DNA of 64,000 bases from Hanleya hanleyi (GCA_036873755.1 JAVTVY010018855.1:1-64000), one strand, 5' to 3'; shown: positions 47,707 to 58,847, numbered from the stretch's first letter. Numbers and translations are program-made. Notes: generated from the sequence alone by a model not told the origin.

Positions 47707-47907
47707 GTGAGTGTAGTAGGGTTTAACGTCGTTTTCAACCCTGTTTCAGTCGTATGACGATGGTGCCTACATGCCTACATGTGCCAGAACACGAGAGTGC
47801 TCACAGTTCCTATTACCCTGGACACGGATCAGCCCAGCCAGTGCAGCACCCGGTCACCCATCCAAGTATTGACCGAGCTAACATTGCTTAACTTCGGTGA
47901 TCTGACG
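47707..47907 (-). mobile_element. 5S rRNA-derived SINE, head-truncated, TSD AGGTTGA
   Basis: On the minus strand it reads CTCGTCAGATCACCGAAGTT, AAGCAATG and ATACTTGGATGGGTGACC, the internal control region of metazoan 5S rRNA. A body with GGCACCATCGTCATACGACT and a tail AACGACGTTAAACCC then CTCAC follow. It is flanked by AGGTTGA (47,700-47,706 and 47,908-47,914). The first ~35 bp of the 5S head present in the 57,330 copy are missing. Confidence 0.75.
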
Positions 47908-48070
47908 AGGTTGACAGAAGATTTTTCCTTACTGAGTTATTGCTCTTCACAGTTCAAAATACTGCAGATTAAATGATGTCAATGCAACTCCTACAGTTTT
48001 GATGCAGTTGTCATTATAATCGGTGGATATTATCAGCACAGTCTGGAGATTCATCCCATCTAACTTTTTT

Positions 48071-49788
48071 AGCCCACCATCACCAGATGGTGGGCTGTTC
48101 AAATCACTTTTCGTCCGTGGTCCGTCGTCGGTCCGTCTTTTTGTTGGTCCGATTCGAAAATCCAATATGGCCACCAGGCAGCCATCTTGGATTTCCCCAT
48201 GAAACTTTGTAATCGCGATTTCTCAGAAACTACTGCATGGATCTTTTTCAAATTTGGTACACAGGTTCCCTTTGGGGTCTAGTTGTGCAAGATACCTTTT
48301 CTGGTCCGATTCGAAAATCCAATATGGCCACCAGGCAGCCATTTTGGATTTCCCCCATGAAACTTTGTTATCGCGATTTCTCAGGAACTACTGCATGGAT
48401 CTTTTTCAAATTTGGTACACAGGTTCCCCTTGGGATGTGGTTGTGCAAGATACCTTTTTTGGTCCGATTTGAAAATCCAATATGGCTACCAGGCAGCCAT
48501 TTTGGATTTCCCCATGAAACTTTATCGTGATTTCTCGAGAAGTACTTCATGGATCTTTCTCAAATTTGGTACACAGGTTCCCCTTGGGGTCTAGTTGTGC
48601 AAGATACCTTTTTTGGTATAAAATCCAATATGGCCGCCAGGAGGCCATCTTGAATTTCCCCTTGAAACATTATCGTGAATTCTCAGGAACTAATTCATGA
48701 ATCTTTCTGAAAATTGGTACACAGGTCCCACATGGAGCCTAGTTGTGCAAGATACCGGATTTGGCCTGATTCGAAAATTCAAGTTACGCTTCAAATTAAT
48801 AATGTATTCCCGAGTTGTGCCGTTGCATCACAAGAGTCGGAGGATCAAACGGTGGGGGCACATTCCATATACTGAGTATAGAGAATATCCAAACCTTCAC
48901 GTTCTATATCAAGGAGTTCAAATGATTCCGAATTAAAATGTACTTCTTCAAATTATAAATCAGTTTACTTTAGTCCATGCCGTCGCAAGTGAACTGCGCC
49001 ACTGTTTCATCTGCCGACGGGTCGGCTACACAAAGGGATAATTGAAAACGATTCGAGCCTCTGTTGAACCATGTAAAATCATACACTTGTTCATGTATAC
49101 CGTTACTGGCCTTAACCAATGTTATTTGTGTTTGCGCCAATAAACGAATCTGAATCTGAATCTGTGACGCAACATCACAACTCGACAACTGTAGACTACT
49201 GCCTGGTCCAAGGGAGATAATCAGGATTCAGACACTTTCAAAGTTTCAACATTACTGCACGGACCGGATCCCTTCAGTATTAAGTTATGTACCATCTTAC
49301 TATTTTCGAGCATGGTATCTTAAAAGTGATATCACAAACTAGCCCAGTAAACAGAACAGAATTAGCATTCGTTCCTAATTATAAAATCTTAGGTGGTATG
49401 TTTCATAGCTCATGCCAAACTGTCAAAGAGATTTGTGTTTGCTTCCAGTACCCAATGATGACATGTGCAAAAAAAAAAATACTACAAAATGAAGACGAAG
49501 GATCCTGCGGACATTCACTTTCAGACTAACTTTGCTCTCACTTGTACTATAACAACCGACATCAAGTACAGTTTCAAGAAATCTTGAAACTTCTGAAACT
49601 AAAGAAGATAATATCTTGGTGTTTTCCAATGTCCCTTTTTCGATCTTTTTCACTCACATTCGAAATTCTGCAAACAAAATTACAAATCAATCGTTTGTTC
49701 TCAGTAACAATGGACAAAAAGATCCTCTTGTCATTAGCTTACAATTATCGCACAATGGTGGGCGCCAAGATCCTTCAGCATCTCTCGT
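48071..49788 (+). mobile_element. Family-1 tandem-repeat element, copy A (pearl/HINE-like candidate)
   Basis: The head is a perfect hairpin AGCCCACCATC-ACCA-GATGGTGGGCT (48,071-48,096), preceded by TTTTTT. CGTCCGTGGTCCGTCGTC follows, then about four to five units of ~157 bp (CTCAAATTTGGTACACAGG ... CCGATTCGAAAATCCAATAT ... GCAGCCATCTTGGATTTCC). A unique ~1-kb tail carries ATGGTGGGC (49,755-49,763), an exact complement of the 5' GCCCACCAT, some 25 nt before the end at CTCTCGT. A 126-bp LINE fragment is inserted in the tail. Bivalve pearl elements are known to carry ~160-bp core arrays. No protein encoded. Confidence 0.7.
49038..49163 (+). mobile_element. 5'-truncated LINE copy inside family-1 copy A
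   Basis: 126 bp nearly identical to 4368-4493, including the (GAATCT)3 tail. The related element at 53,291-55,640 lacks it at the homologous position (about 54,998), so it is a later insertion of the same LINE family that opens the window. Confidence 0.88.
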
Positions 49789-50399
49789 AGTAGTATATAA
49801 AGGTGATATTTATTGCTCAAATCATCACCTGCTATTGCTATCCCTATATCCTCCGTAAGAGATTCCAATTGCAGAATAAAAGTTATCTCCCCTTAGGGAG
49901 CTCAGTCGGGTTACTCTGCGCATATGCCCACATGAACACGTCCTCTTTATTCTCTGCAGTCCACCGTGTGGGGACGTGTTTTTGTTGGAGTTCCTTTAGT
50001 CTAGATTTAGACGTAACCTAAGGTTATTTTTCTGAAGTAACTACTAGCAGATTTTTATTGGACTAATGTCTAGTCAAACATTCCCTGAAAATCCCAAATG
50101 TTGCCGTTCCTAGTCGGCTTTCTTGGTGTATTTTGAATTCTCGTTCTGCCACGTGCAGCCCTCGACTTCACGCATGGAGCGGGACCGTGGACATCTTTGT
50201 TGTCGGCGGGTCACCTGTTTGGAGTGTTGTACTGGGATGATGCTACCGGGCGGAGTTACGCCAGGATTTACGTTTACAACGAGAACATTGTCTCAGGACT
50301 ACAAGATTTCTGTTGGGAAGTAGTCTTGCTAATTTTTAAACGATAACATAATGGCCATCAGAGGTTTCTCTGCCATTAATTTTCGTTGTTGTTGTTGTT
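49789..50399. other. Unassigned sequence
   Basis: No gene or repeat structure recognised. Only short GTT-rich runs near 50,385-50,400. Confidence 0.4.
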
Positions 50400-50722
50400 T
50401 TGCCCTCGACATCACGTATGTTTCTGGGCCATTCGCTTATGGTAGCGTACGCACCATGCATACAGTTGAATGTCCCTACCAAAATTTACTCTCTTGATAA
50501 ATCAAGTGTTATCTGTTTATTCGTTGATATTTTTTGATCAAGAAAGAGATCACACAGAGTCACTTTCGTTGTGTGTCCTCGTCACGCAGGTCGGGGCCAT
50601 ACACTACACCTTGCGTACGCACTATGCTTACAATTGAATGTGCCTACCAAGTTACTCGTTATGTAATCAAGTGTTATCACTTTATTCGTTGATATCTTTT
50701 GTTCTAGAAGGAGAACACGAGA
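50400..50722 (+). repeat. Two diverged ~160-bp direct repeats
   Basis: Blocks CCTCG-CATCACG, TAGCGTACGCACCATGC / TTGCGTACGCACTATGC, TTGAATGT-CCTACCAA, AATCAAGTGTTATC, TTTATTCGTTGATAT and AAGGAGAACAC-like ends recur at about 50,400-50,555 and 50,576-50,722. Non-coding. Confidence 0.6.
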
Positions 50723-51035
50723 TTTTTATTAAGAAATTGTGCATATACTTTGGAACACAATTCTGCAAGTAAATGTTGCATTTTTTAATAGATGTAATAT
50801 TTACTTTTCACAGCCAAAATTTCCCGTAAGAATACTGAATTAGACCTACAATGAAATTAAGTTGAGCATTAAATTAATTTCTTCTTACTGAGAAATTTAT
50901 TATTAGCTCTGGTGTGAGTTTTATTTCCCCGGGAAGTGCCCCGTGTCCCGCGTCCCAGTTCTCCTGTGATATATAGTACATAGCTTACGGGTCCAGTATC
51001 CCGCATCACGCGTCCCAGCTCTAATGTACAGTGAT

Positions 51036-52071
51036 GTCGCCAGTTCCGACCCAGTGTCAGTTCCGACCCACTTCCCAAAATATTGCTTCTTGTCATAACC
51101 ATGATCACGCGAAATCATACAACATTTGGTGTATTCAAGCAAGTTGATCAACCTCTCAACCATGGTTAAATTATATTATGCATTCACTGATTTTGGTAGG
51201 AGACAGCTTTGCAGACCCACTCCATACACACGACTACATCGGTCTAAGTACAAACACCAGGACTCGCCGTTGGTCAAAAACCCTGTCGTCTGCCAGCGCT
51301 TCCGATCAAAGTGTTGATGTTTTGTTTCTCACATATAATTATCATATGGTATATGTATCTGTCATAAATTTATTTACTGGGGTGTCTATCTAAAGGCTAC
51401 CTGCCCCATTGTTGACATCAACTGACGGACCCAGTTCCGAACCACCATCATCCATGGATGGCCAAGCTGGGTCGTACCATGGCCTGAAAATGTCTTGCGA
51501 ACGCAGCGCTCACTACGTAAAATCGTAACTCAAGTGATGATTAGCATTTCTTCTCTTTAATCTGTTATTCAGAGGTAAAATAAGTAGAAGTACCGTTGAT
51601 TTATCATCATTTTCGAGTGAGTATACGCTTATTGGCCATCGGAGTTATTTCAGTGTCCAATATATCTTGCCAATATGATTAGCTCGACCATATCACTATC
51701 ACCACAACCCGCATTCTTTAACGTAAGATGTTCACTTATGAGATGAAGACATTCAAAACGAAATATCCAGCTAGGACCCTATTTTGGCGGAATATTTATC
51801 ATGTTGACGATTACATTTGTTTATATCTGGGTCAAAGGTCAATGTCAAAAACGAGGCTGGATCGGAACTGGCGACAGTGGGTCGGAACTGACACCTCTCA
51901 TTAAGAAATGTAATTTTATTTTCCCTGCAGTTCAATTTATCCCCAGCTAAGTTAGTTTGTTAATAAAGGCTATGGACAATTGTACGGCGATTGAGATAAT
52001 GAATATGCCAATCAAACCCTTTCCTTCTGAAACAGATGCAAATTTCACTTTGGTGGGTCGGAACTGGCGAC
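51036..52071. repeat. Nested inverted CAGTTCCGACCCA motifs (TIR-like cluster)
   Basis: Left: GTCGCCAGTTCCGACCCA (51,036-51,053) next to GTGTCAGTTCCGACCCA (51,054-51,070). Right, inverted: TGGATCGGAACTGGCGAC (51,858-51,875), TGGGTCGGAACTGACAC (51,878-51,894) and TGGGTCGGAACTGGCGAC (52,054-52,071). A degenerate copy lies near 51,430. GTCCC-GTGTCCCAGTTCTCCT direct repeats flank the cluster (50,941-50,965 and 52,135-52,162). It could be a small transposon inserted in another of the same family. Confidence 0.5.
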
Positions 52072-52369
52072 TCGTCTGTTCCTGTACATTCTTACATGTA
52101 CTTATATTCAACTTATGATGTATCTCTTAGGTGTCCCATGTCCCGTGTCCCAGTTCTCCTGTCGTACATACACACTTACATCCTACCTAATATTGGGTAT
52201 ATAGGCCTACGAGACAAGCGTTCTGTTTCGCTCTTTTGGTAAACTCATTTGCCCCCACCCAGGCTTGCCCAGAAATGGTTCTCGTCGGTGACATGTAGTT
52301 TCTTCGTAGATCTTTCCCTGGTCTGACGGCCGGGACAAAGATCTAGTCTGGAGTTATTCTATCATCCGC

Positions 52370-52804
52370 CACTGCTTGCGAGTCTGTGACACCTGTCAAG
52401 TATTCTAACACATCTGCCACGTCTTTACTATTAAGTAGAGGACGAAATGCACTTTGTGTTGTCATGTTCCCGGTACACAACTGACAGGATATCGTTGTTT
52501 AAATCAGTTACTGAAAGTCACAGTAATTTCATGACCCTAAGTGATATTGACAAATTTGTCCTCATCATGTCCTCAGAGGACTTGGTCAGTATTGTAGTGC
52601 CACATTTGTATACTTGGTACACCCTTCGACTTCAGTGTAATACATGAGTAACCTCTTATAACAGTACAGACCATATATACACCACAGTATATTCATATAT
52701 GTATATGAACATTTCATTGATTTGTTATTCATGTTCTTGTTCTTTGTTGTTTGTACTCTGCCTGTAAAGGTGTTTTGTACAATAAATTGAATTGAATTGA
52801 ATTG
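52370..52804 (+). mobile_element. 5'-truncated LINE fragment, ORF2 C-terminus plus 3' tail
   Basis: The reading EDEMHFVLSCSRY (from 52,438) is the H/C end of the zinc-knuckle-like motif found at LINE ORF2 C-termini. The ORF stops at 52,647. The fragment ends in an AATAAA followed by (TTGAA)n at about 52,785-52,803. A different subfamily from the LINE at 1-4493. Confidence 0.6.
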
Positions 52805-53290
52805 CTTGGGACAACAAAAGACAGTCTCCAGGTGGCGGTCTACTTCAACTTCGAGAGCTACCATCGCCCTAGCTGAGATTCATAGCATCTCCCTTCCCTC
52901 AAAGCTATGCCGACGACAAATACAGAAGATTATTCGGTTCCGTAAATTGTCCGGTTCCAGAAATTCGTAAAAACCGACTTCGTTTTCGTAGAGAAAGACG
53001 CTTCTTCGGATCGGTGGATGCATGGCGATTAAAAGTTAATGTACTCCTCTTTGGAAAAGCGGTCCCAGTCTCGGCATAGCGGGTTTTGTATATCTTGTAA
53101 TCCGCAATAACGTTCACCTACCATTAGCTGAGGGCAAAAAGCACGTGCTTCGCAATGTGTAATTTCAAGTTTAGCGCTCTGGCCTACGCGTGTCCCACGT
53201 AAATATTCAAGTTCAGTCTACTGGAAAGTATCGGCAACAACCCAGTAATCTATCGTAGAAAAAGTAGGTTCATACCATTTCTGATTTTTT

Positions 53291-55640
53291 AGCCCACCAT
53301 CACCAGATGGTGGGCTGTTCAAATCGCTTTTCGTCCGTGGTCCGTCGTCCGTCCGTAAACAATTACTTGTTATCGCGATTTCTCAGCAACTACTTTATGG
53401 ATCTTTCTCAAATTTGGTACACAGGTTCCCCTTGGGGTCTTAGTTGTGCAAGATACGTTTTCTGGTCCGATTCGAAAATCCAATATGGCCACAAGGCGGC
53501 CATCTTGGATTTCCCCATGAAACCTTGTTATCGCGATTTCTCAGGAACTTCTTCATGGATCTTTCTCAAATTTGGTACACAGGTTCCCCTTGGGGTCTAG
53601 TTGTGCAATGTGCAAGATACCTTTTCTGGTCCGATTCGAAAATCCAATATGGCCACCAGGCAGCCATCTTGGATTTCCCCATGAAACCTTGTTATCGCGA
53701 TTTCTCAGGAACTGCTTTATGGATCTTTCTCAAATTTGGTACACAGGTTCCCCTTGGGGTCTAGCTGTGCAAGATACCTTTTCTGGTCCGATTCGAAAAT
53801 CCAATATGGCCACCAGGCGGCCATCTTGGATTTCCCTATGAAACCTTGTTATCACGATTTCTCAGCAACTACAGCATGGATCTTTCTCAAATTTAGTACA
53901 CAGGTTCCCCTTGGGGTTTAGTTGTGCAAGATACCTTTTCTGGTCCGATTCGAAAATCCAATATGGCCACCAGGCAGCCATCTTGGATTTCCCCATGAAA
54001 CATTGTTATCGTCATTTCTCAGGAACTACTGTATGGATCTTTCTCAAATTTTGTACACAGATTCCCCTTGGGGTCTAGTTGTGCAAGATCCCTTTTCTGG
54101 TCCGATTCGAAAATCCAATATGGCCACCAGGCAGCCATCTTGGATTTCCCCATGAAACATTGTTATCGTCATTTCTCAGGAAGAACTGCATGGATCTTTC
54201 TCAAATTTGGTACACAGGTTCCCCTTGGGGTCTAGTTGTGCAAGATTCCTTTTCTGGTCCGATTCGAAAATCCAATATGGCCACCAGGCAGCCATCTTGG
54301 ATTTCCTCATGAAACTTTATCGCGATTTCTCAGGAACTACTTCATGGATCTTTATCAAATTTGGTACACAGGTTCCCCTTGGGGTCTAGTTGTGCAAGAT
54401 ACCTTTCCTGGTCCGATTCGAAAATCCAATATGGCCACCAGGCAGCCACCTTGGATTTCCTTATGCAACTTTGTTATCATGATTCCTCAGGAAGTACTGC
54501 TGGGATCTTTCTCAAATTTGGTACATAGGTTCCCCTTGGGGTCTAGTTGTGCAAAATATCTTTTTCGATCCGATTCGAAAATCCAATATGGCCACCAGGC
54601 GCCCATCTTGAATTTCCCCATGAAACTTTGTTATCGTGATTTCTCAAGAAGTACTGCATGGATCTTTCTGAAATTTGGTACACATGCATGACAGGTCCCA
54701 CATGGGGCCTAGTTGTTCAAGATACCTTTTTTGGTCCGATTCGAAAATCCAAGTTACGCTTCAAATTAATATAGTATTTCGGAGTTGTGACGTTGCATCA
54801 CAAGAGTCGGCGGATGAAACGGTGGGGCATATTTTATATATTGACTATAGAGAATATTCGTACCTTCACCTTCCATATCAAGGAGTTCAAATAATTCGGA
54901 ATTAAAAAGTATTTCTTCGAGTTTTCTTTAGTCCATGCAGTTTGCAAGTGAACTGCCCCACCGTTTCGTCTGCCGGGGGTCGGCTACATGAAGGGATGTC
55001 ACTCTTGTGACACAACGTCACAACTCGACAACTGTAGACTACTGCATGTTTCGATCCAAGGTAGATAATCAGGATTCAGACACTTTCGAAGTTTTAAATT
55101 TACTGCGCGGACCGGCTCCCTTCAGTATTAAGTATTGTACCATCTTACTATTTTCGAGCATGGTATCTTAAAAGATATGTCTCAAACTAGCCCAGTAAAC
55201 AGAACAGAATTAGCATTCGTTCCTAATTATAAAATCTTAAGTATGTTTCATAGCTCATGCCAAAGTGTCAAAGAGATATTTGTCTTCGCTTTCAGTACCC
55301 AATGATGACACGTGCAAAAATAATAAAAAAAATACTACAAAACGAAGACGAAGGATCCTCTGTACATGTACATTCACTTTCAGACTAACTTGTAGTCTTG
55401 TACTGTAACAACCGACATAAGTACATTTTCTAGAAATCTTGAAACTCCTGAAACTTAGAAAGATATCTTGGTGTTTTCCAGTGTCCCTTTTTCGATCTTT
55501 TTCGCTCAGATTAGAAATTCTGTAAACAAAATTACAAATCAATCGCTTGTTCCTAGTAACAATGGACAAAAAGATCCTCTTGTCATTAGCTTACAATTAA
55601 CTGACAATGGTGGGCGCCAAGATCCTTCAGGATCTCTCGT
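53291..55640 (+). mobile_element. Family-1 tandem-repeat element, copy B
   Basis: Same head hairpin (53,291-53,316) preceded by TTTTTT. About nine ~157-bp units run to 54,760, where copy A has about four to five. The same tail follows, with ATGGTGGGC at 55,607-55,615 and end CTCTCGT at 55,640. The LINE insertion of copy A is absent. The repeat units lack stop codons in the + frames. This produces a ladder of 60-150-codon ORFs that I do not regard as genes. Confidence 0.72.
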
Positions 55641-56329
55641 TATGTATAACATTTTTATCAACTGCTTGTCGTTTAGCCGGTTCCGAAAACACGTAACTGA
55701 GTCTCGTCACATTTATCTTTTATGCCACTTCCATGCGTATAGGTTTCTCAAATTCGCAGATGTTGCAGGACTTCCAATCGGCCATGCCCCCTGGGGTATT
55801 AGTTCAGTCTTAAAAAACTTACTTGTTCTGGTTATTCAGTCTTGCGGAAGCCACAGGCGAGCCGCGACAAAGTTTTCCACCTTGGCCTCCAGTGCATGAG
55901 AAAGGGGGTGGTGCAATCATTCCATGCAATTACGTTATAATAATCCTCATCATTTAAGGATGATGAGGATCAGGATATCAGGAATATGATATTAGAGACC
56001 CTGGATAAGATGTCCGAGAAGGAATGCATGACAGTAATTTAACACACTAAAGCGTTGATATGACAATGTCTTCAATGTTTTAGTAACACACTTCCGCGTT
56101 GTAGTAGATAACTGGTGGAGTCGTGACGGATGTCTCTCACCCCACTGGTTCTCCGTAACCCGCGCCACACCAATGCGACCAGTTGTGCCCTTTCTATACT
56201 ACTCATCGCGCATGCGCAGTCGACCCGTTGTACTGTAGGGTGCAAGCCTGGCCCAAGGGATCTCGTGTAGTGAACACCTCGTCTCTCCCCCCACTGGTTC
56301 TCCCTGGCCGGCGCCTTGAATAATATATT
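55641..56329. other. Unassigned sequence with one short direct repeat
   Basis: CCCCACTGGTTCTCC occurs at about 56,137 and 56,290 in similar contexts. A 10-bp-arm hairpin ATCCTCATCA...TGATGAGGAT lies near 55,940-55,970. No gene recognised. Confidence 0.45.
56207..56218. promoter_or_regulatory. NRF1/EWG-type palindrome
   Basis: CGCGCATGCGCA matches the NRF1 consensus (YGCGCAYGCGCR). Isolated; function unknown. Confidence 0.3.
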
Positions 56330-56580
56330 CACTGTAAATATAAAGTGTCTTGAAATAAAATACTTCTCTGTTCCCACTTTAAAACACTTTGCGCCCATTA
56401 GTTTGTATCCGGTACTTAAAACACTTCTTTGCTCAAGACACTTGAAAAACGTGTTTTTCTTATGAACACTGGTGTTTTGCGTAGGAACACTGGTGCTTTA
56501 GTTTAAGACACGACATGCGTTTTTAAAGTGAGGACAGAAAAGTGTTTTATTCCAAGACACTTATTATTTAAAGTGTAGTG
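56330..56580. mobile_element. 251-bp MITE with ~45-bp imperfect TIRs
   Basis: The left end CACTGTAAATATAAAGTGTC and right end GACACTTATTATTTAAAG...AGTG are inverted repeats that stay complementary through AATAAAA-ACACTT and CTGT-C-CACTTT. Non-coding interior of AACACT-rich repeats. Confidence 0.65.
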
Positions 56581-57329
56581 AGTAAAGCGGATGAGGATGA
56601 ATAGGATGAGTGGGACACGCACGGATTAAATAGGAAGATAATTGTACAAAGTACCAGTATTTGTTTTTAAATCTTTGTATCATTCTGAAATCAATTTTGG
56701 TGCATCTTCAGTAGTAGGGTCTACGGATTTCAACGCGTATTTTCCAGGGAGGTAACTCTTGGTGCCCCTTTTTTCCAGGTTAAAGTATAGGGGGCGCCAC
56801 ATCGTCTTTCACCGCTGTGGCGCCAGGGGGCGCCACCAGCTCAAGGTCACGTGGAGGTCAAAAGTAGTTCCGGCAACCTTTAACCTTTGTATTCCTCCGC
56901 GGTCTGGTGGTGATGCCGTCACTTCCGCGGATAGAAAGTAGTCCCATGTCAACCAAGTGACTTCCAATGTTAATGTATACGGGGAATGCCTAAAAAAGAG
57001 TATGGGAATAGACGTTTTGTGACCGGGGTGGGTCCCTAGTGGACCGAATGGGTCGAGTGAGGTGTCAAAGTGAAGCGTTCCTCGAGGGCCATTCAGTCAT
57101 GGGTGGGTGCATGTAAAATTAGGATTTTTTCCCGAAAATATAAAAAGCGAAACACGGACTTTACCCCTAAAATAGGGGAAAACCCCTATCAAATCTAGCC
57201 AAAAGGGTTAATATCGGTCCCCGGGCTTATCGGGGCCTGCCTATCAAGTCAATGGGGTGGGTGCATGTAAAATTAGGATTTTTTTCCGAAAATATAAAAA
57301 GCGGAACACGGACTTTACCCCTACAATAG

Positions 57330-57561
57330 ATGAGTGAGTGAGTAGGATTTAACGTCGTTTTCAACATTGTTTCAGTCATATCACGACGGTGCCTACATGT
57401 GCCAGAACACGAGAGTGTCCACAGTTCCTATTATTCTGGACACTGATCAGTCCAGTCAGTACAGCACCAGGTCACCCATCCAAGTATTGACCGAGCTCAA
57501 CGCTGCTTAACTTCGGTGATCTGACGAGAACCGGTGTGCCCAACGTGATGCGCCGTACCCG
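57330..57561 (-). mobile_element. 5S rRNA-derived SINE, near full length, 12-bp TSD
   Basis: The minus strand begins GGGTACGGCGCATCACGTTG, CACACCGGTTCTCGTCAGAT, CACCGAAGTTAAGCAGCG and TACTTGGATGGGTGACC. This aligns with metazoan 5S rRNA from its 5' part through the internal promoter (box A, intermediate element, box C). The body and the AACGACGTTAAATCC / CTCACTCA tail match the copy at 47,707. It is flanked by CCCCTACAATAG (57,318-57,329 and 57,562-57,573). The unoccupied paralogous sequence is visible at 57,165-57,180. Confidence 0.85.
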
Positions 57562-58683
57562 CCCCTACAATAGGGGTCTGTATTATACAATATAAGGGAA
57601 AATGCCTGTATGGGGTATGGGGATGGTCAATTTTTTTCGTTTGCTTTACTATGGGTTGTGGGGTCTCGTTTTTCTCGTCTCGCCGAGAAAAACACAATGG
57701 GAGGGGTCCCGGAGCGAATCGGTGACATTTTTGGGAAAAGCCACCGAGGTCTGTATATAGGCTCATACTGGCTATATGGGGGGAGTACCTACCCGGTACT
57801 TTTCCAAAAATTTCACCGTTTCGCTTCGAAACCCTCCCCATCGTGTTCTAAATGACGAGACGTGAAAAACAAATCCAAACAACCCATATCACAATGAACG
57901 TGTGTGAATTTCCCAGGTTGAACCTATACCCCCATATAGCCAGTATGGGGCTATATAGTACTTTTCCAAAATTTCACCGTTGCGCTCCGAGACCCTTCCC
58001 ATCGTGTTCTAAATGACGAGACGTGAAAAACAAATCCAAACAACCCATATCACAATGAACGTGTGTGAATTTCCCAGGTTGAACCTATACCCCCATATAG
58101 CCAGTATGGGGCTATATGAGCCTATATACAGACCTCGGTGACTTTTCCCAAAAATTTCACCGATTCGCTCCGGGACCCCTCCCATTGTGTTTTTCTCGAC
58201 GAGAAAAACGAGACCCCACAACCCATAGTAACACCCACAAAAAAAAATTGACCACCCCTCCCCCCATATAGCCAGTATGAGCCTATATACAGACCTCGGT
58301 GACTTTTCCCAAAAAATTCACCGATTCGCTCCGGCCCATATAGCTCCATACTGGCTATAGGGAGTATAGGTTCAGCCTGGGAAATTCACATACGTTCATT
58401 GTGATATGGGTTGTTTGGATTTGTTTTTCACGTCTCGTCATTTAGAACACGATGGGAAGGGTTTCGACGCGAAACGGTGAAATTTTTGGACAAAGTTCAC
58501 CGAGGCCTGGGTAAGCCCATAGGCCTATACTGCATGGCTATGGGGTATAGGCCCATACGGGGTGGACGTTTTGGGGTCTAGGTGAGCCCCTAATGATCCT
58601 ATGGTGTCGTATGAGGTCTTATTTTGAAGCTCTCGTAGAGGAGCATCCCACGGGGTGGGTGTGACGTAAAACTGACGTCATTC

Positions 58684-58695
58684 TGCGCATGCGCA
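58684..58695. promoter_or_regulatory. NRF1/EWG-type palindrome TGCGCATGCGCA
   Basis: Perfect 12-bp palindrome identical to the NRF1 consensus. It is repeated at 58,836-58,847. Both lie upstream of the Polinton-like genes. Confidence 0.35.
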
Positions 58696-58835
58696 GTAGA
58701 GAAAGTGTATGGAAATAGACATTTTGGCGCCGACATGGGTCACTATGGGTCCGATGGAGTCGTACGAGGTCTTATTTTGAAGCTCTTGTGAAGCAGCATC
58801 CAACTGGACTCATGGTTCGTCCGTGTTCAAGAGTC

Positions 58836-58847
58836 TGCGCATGCGCA
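58836..58847. promoter_or_regulatory. NRF1/EWG-type palindrome, second copy
   Basis: TGCGCATGCGCA, 152 bp after the first copy; the neighbouring sequence is also repeated. Confidence 0.35.

Larger units (their letters stand above)
45621..48060 (+). repeat. ~165-175-bp satellite array, interrupted by two insertions
   Basis: Units carry GAGTTATTGCCCTTTACAGT, TATACTTTTGATACG, then ACAGTCTGAAGATG and GAGGATTTTTC. Recognisable units start near 45,708, 45,880, 47,461 and 47,617, and after 47,914. A transposon (46,044-47,454) and a SINE (47,707-47,907) split units that are otherwise continuous. Confidence 0.75.

Noticed and set aside
53307..54691. Ladder of overlapping + strand ORFs (60-151 codons) with near-identical products
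   Set aside because: They are translations of the 157-bp repeat unit in rotating frames; the same appears at 48,237-48,594. No start context, splice pattern or family match.
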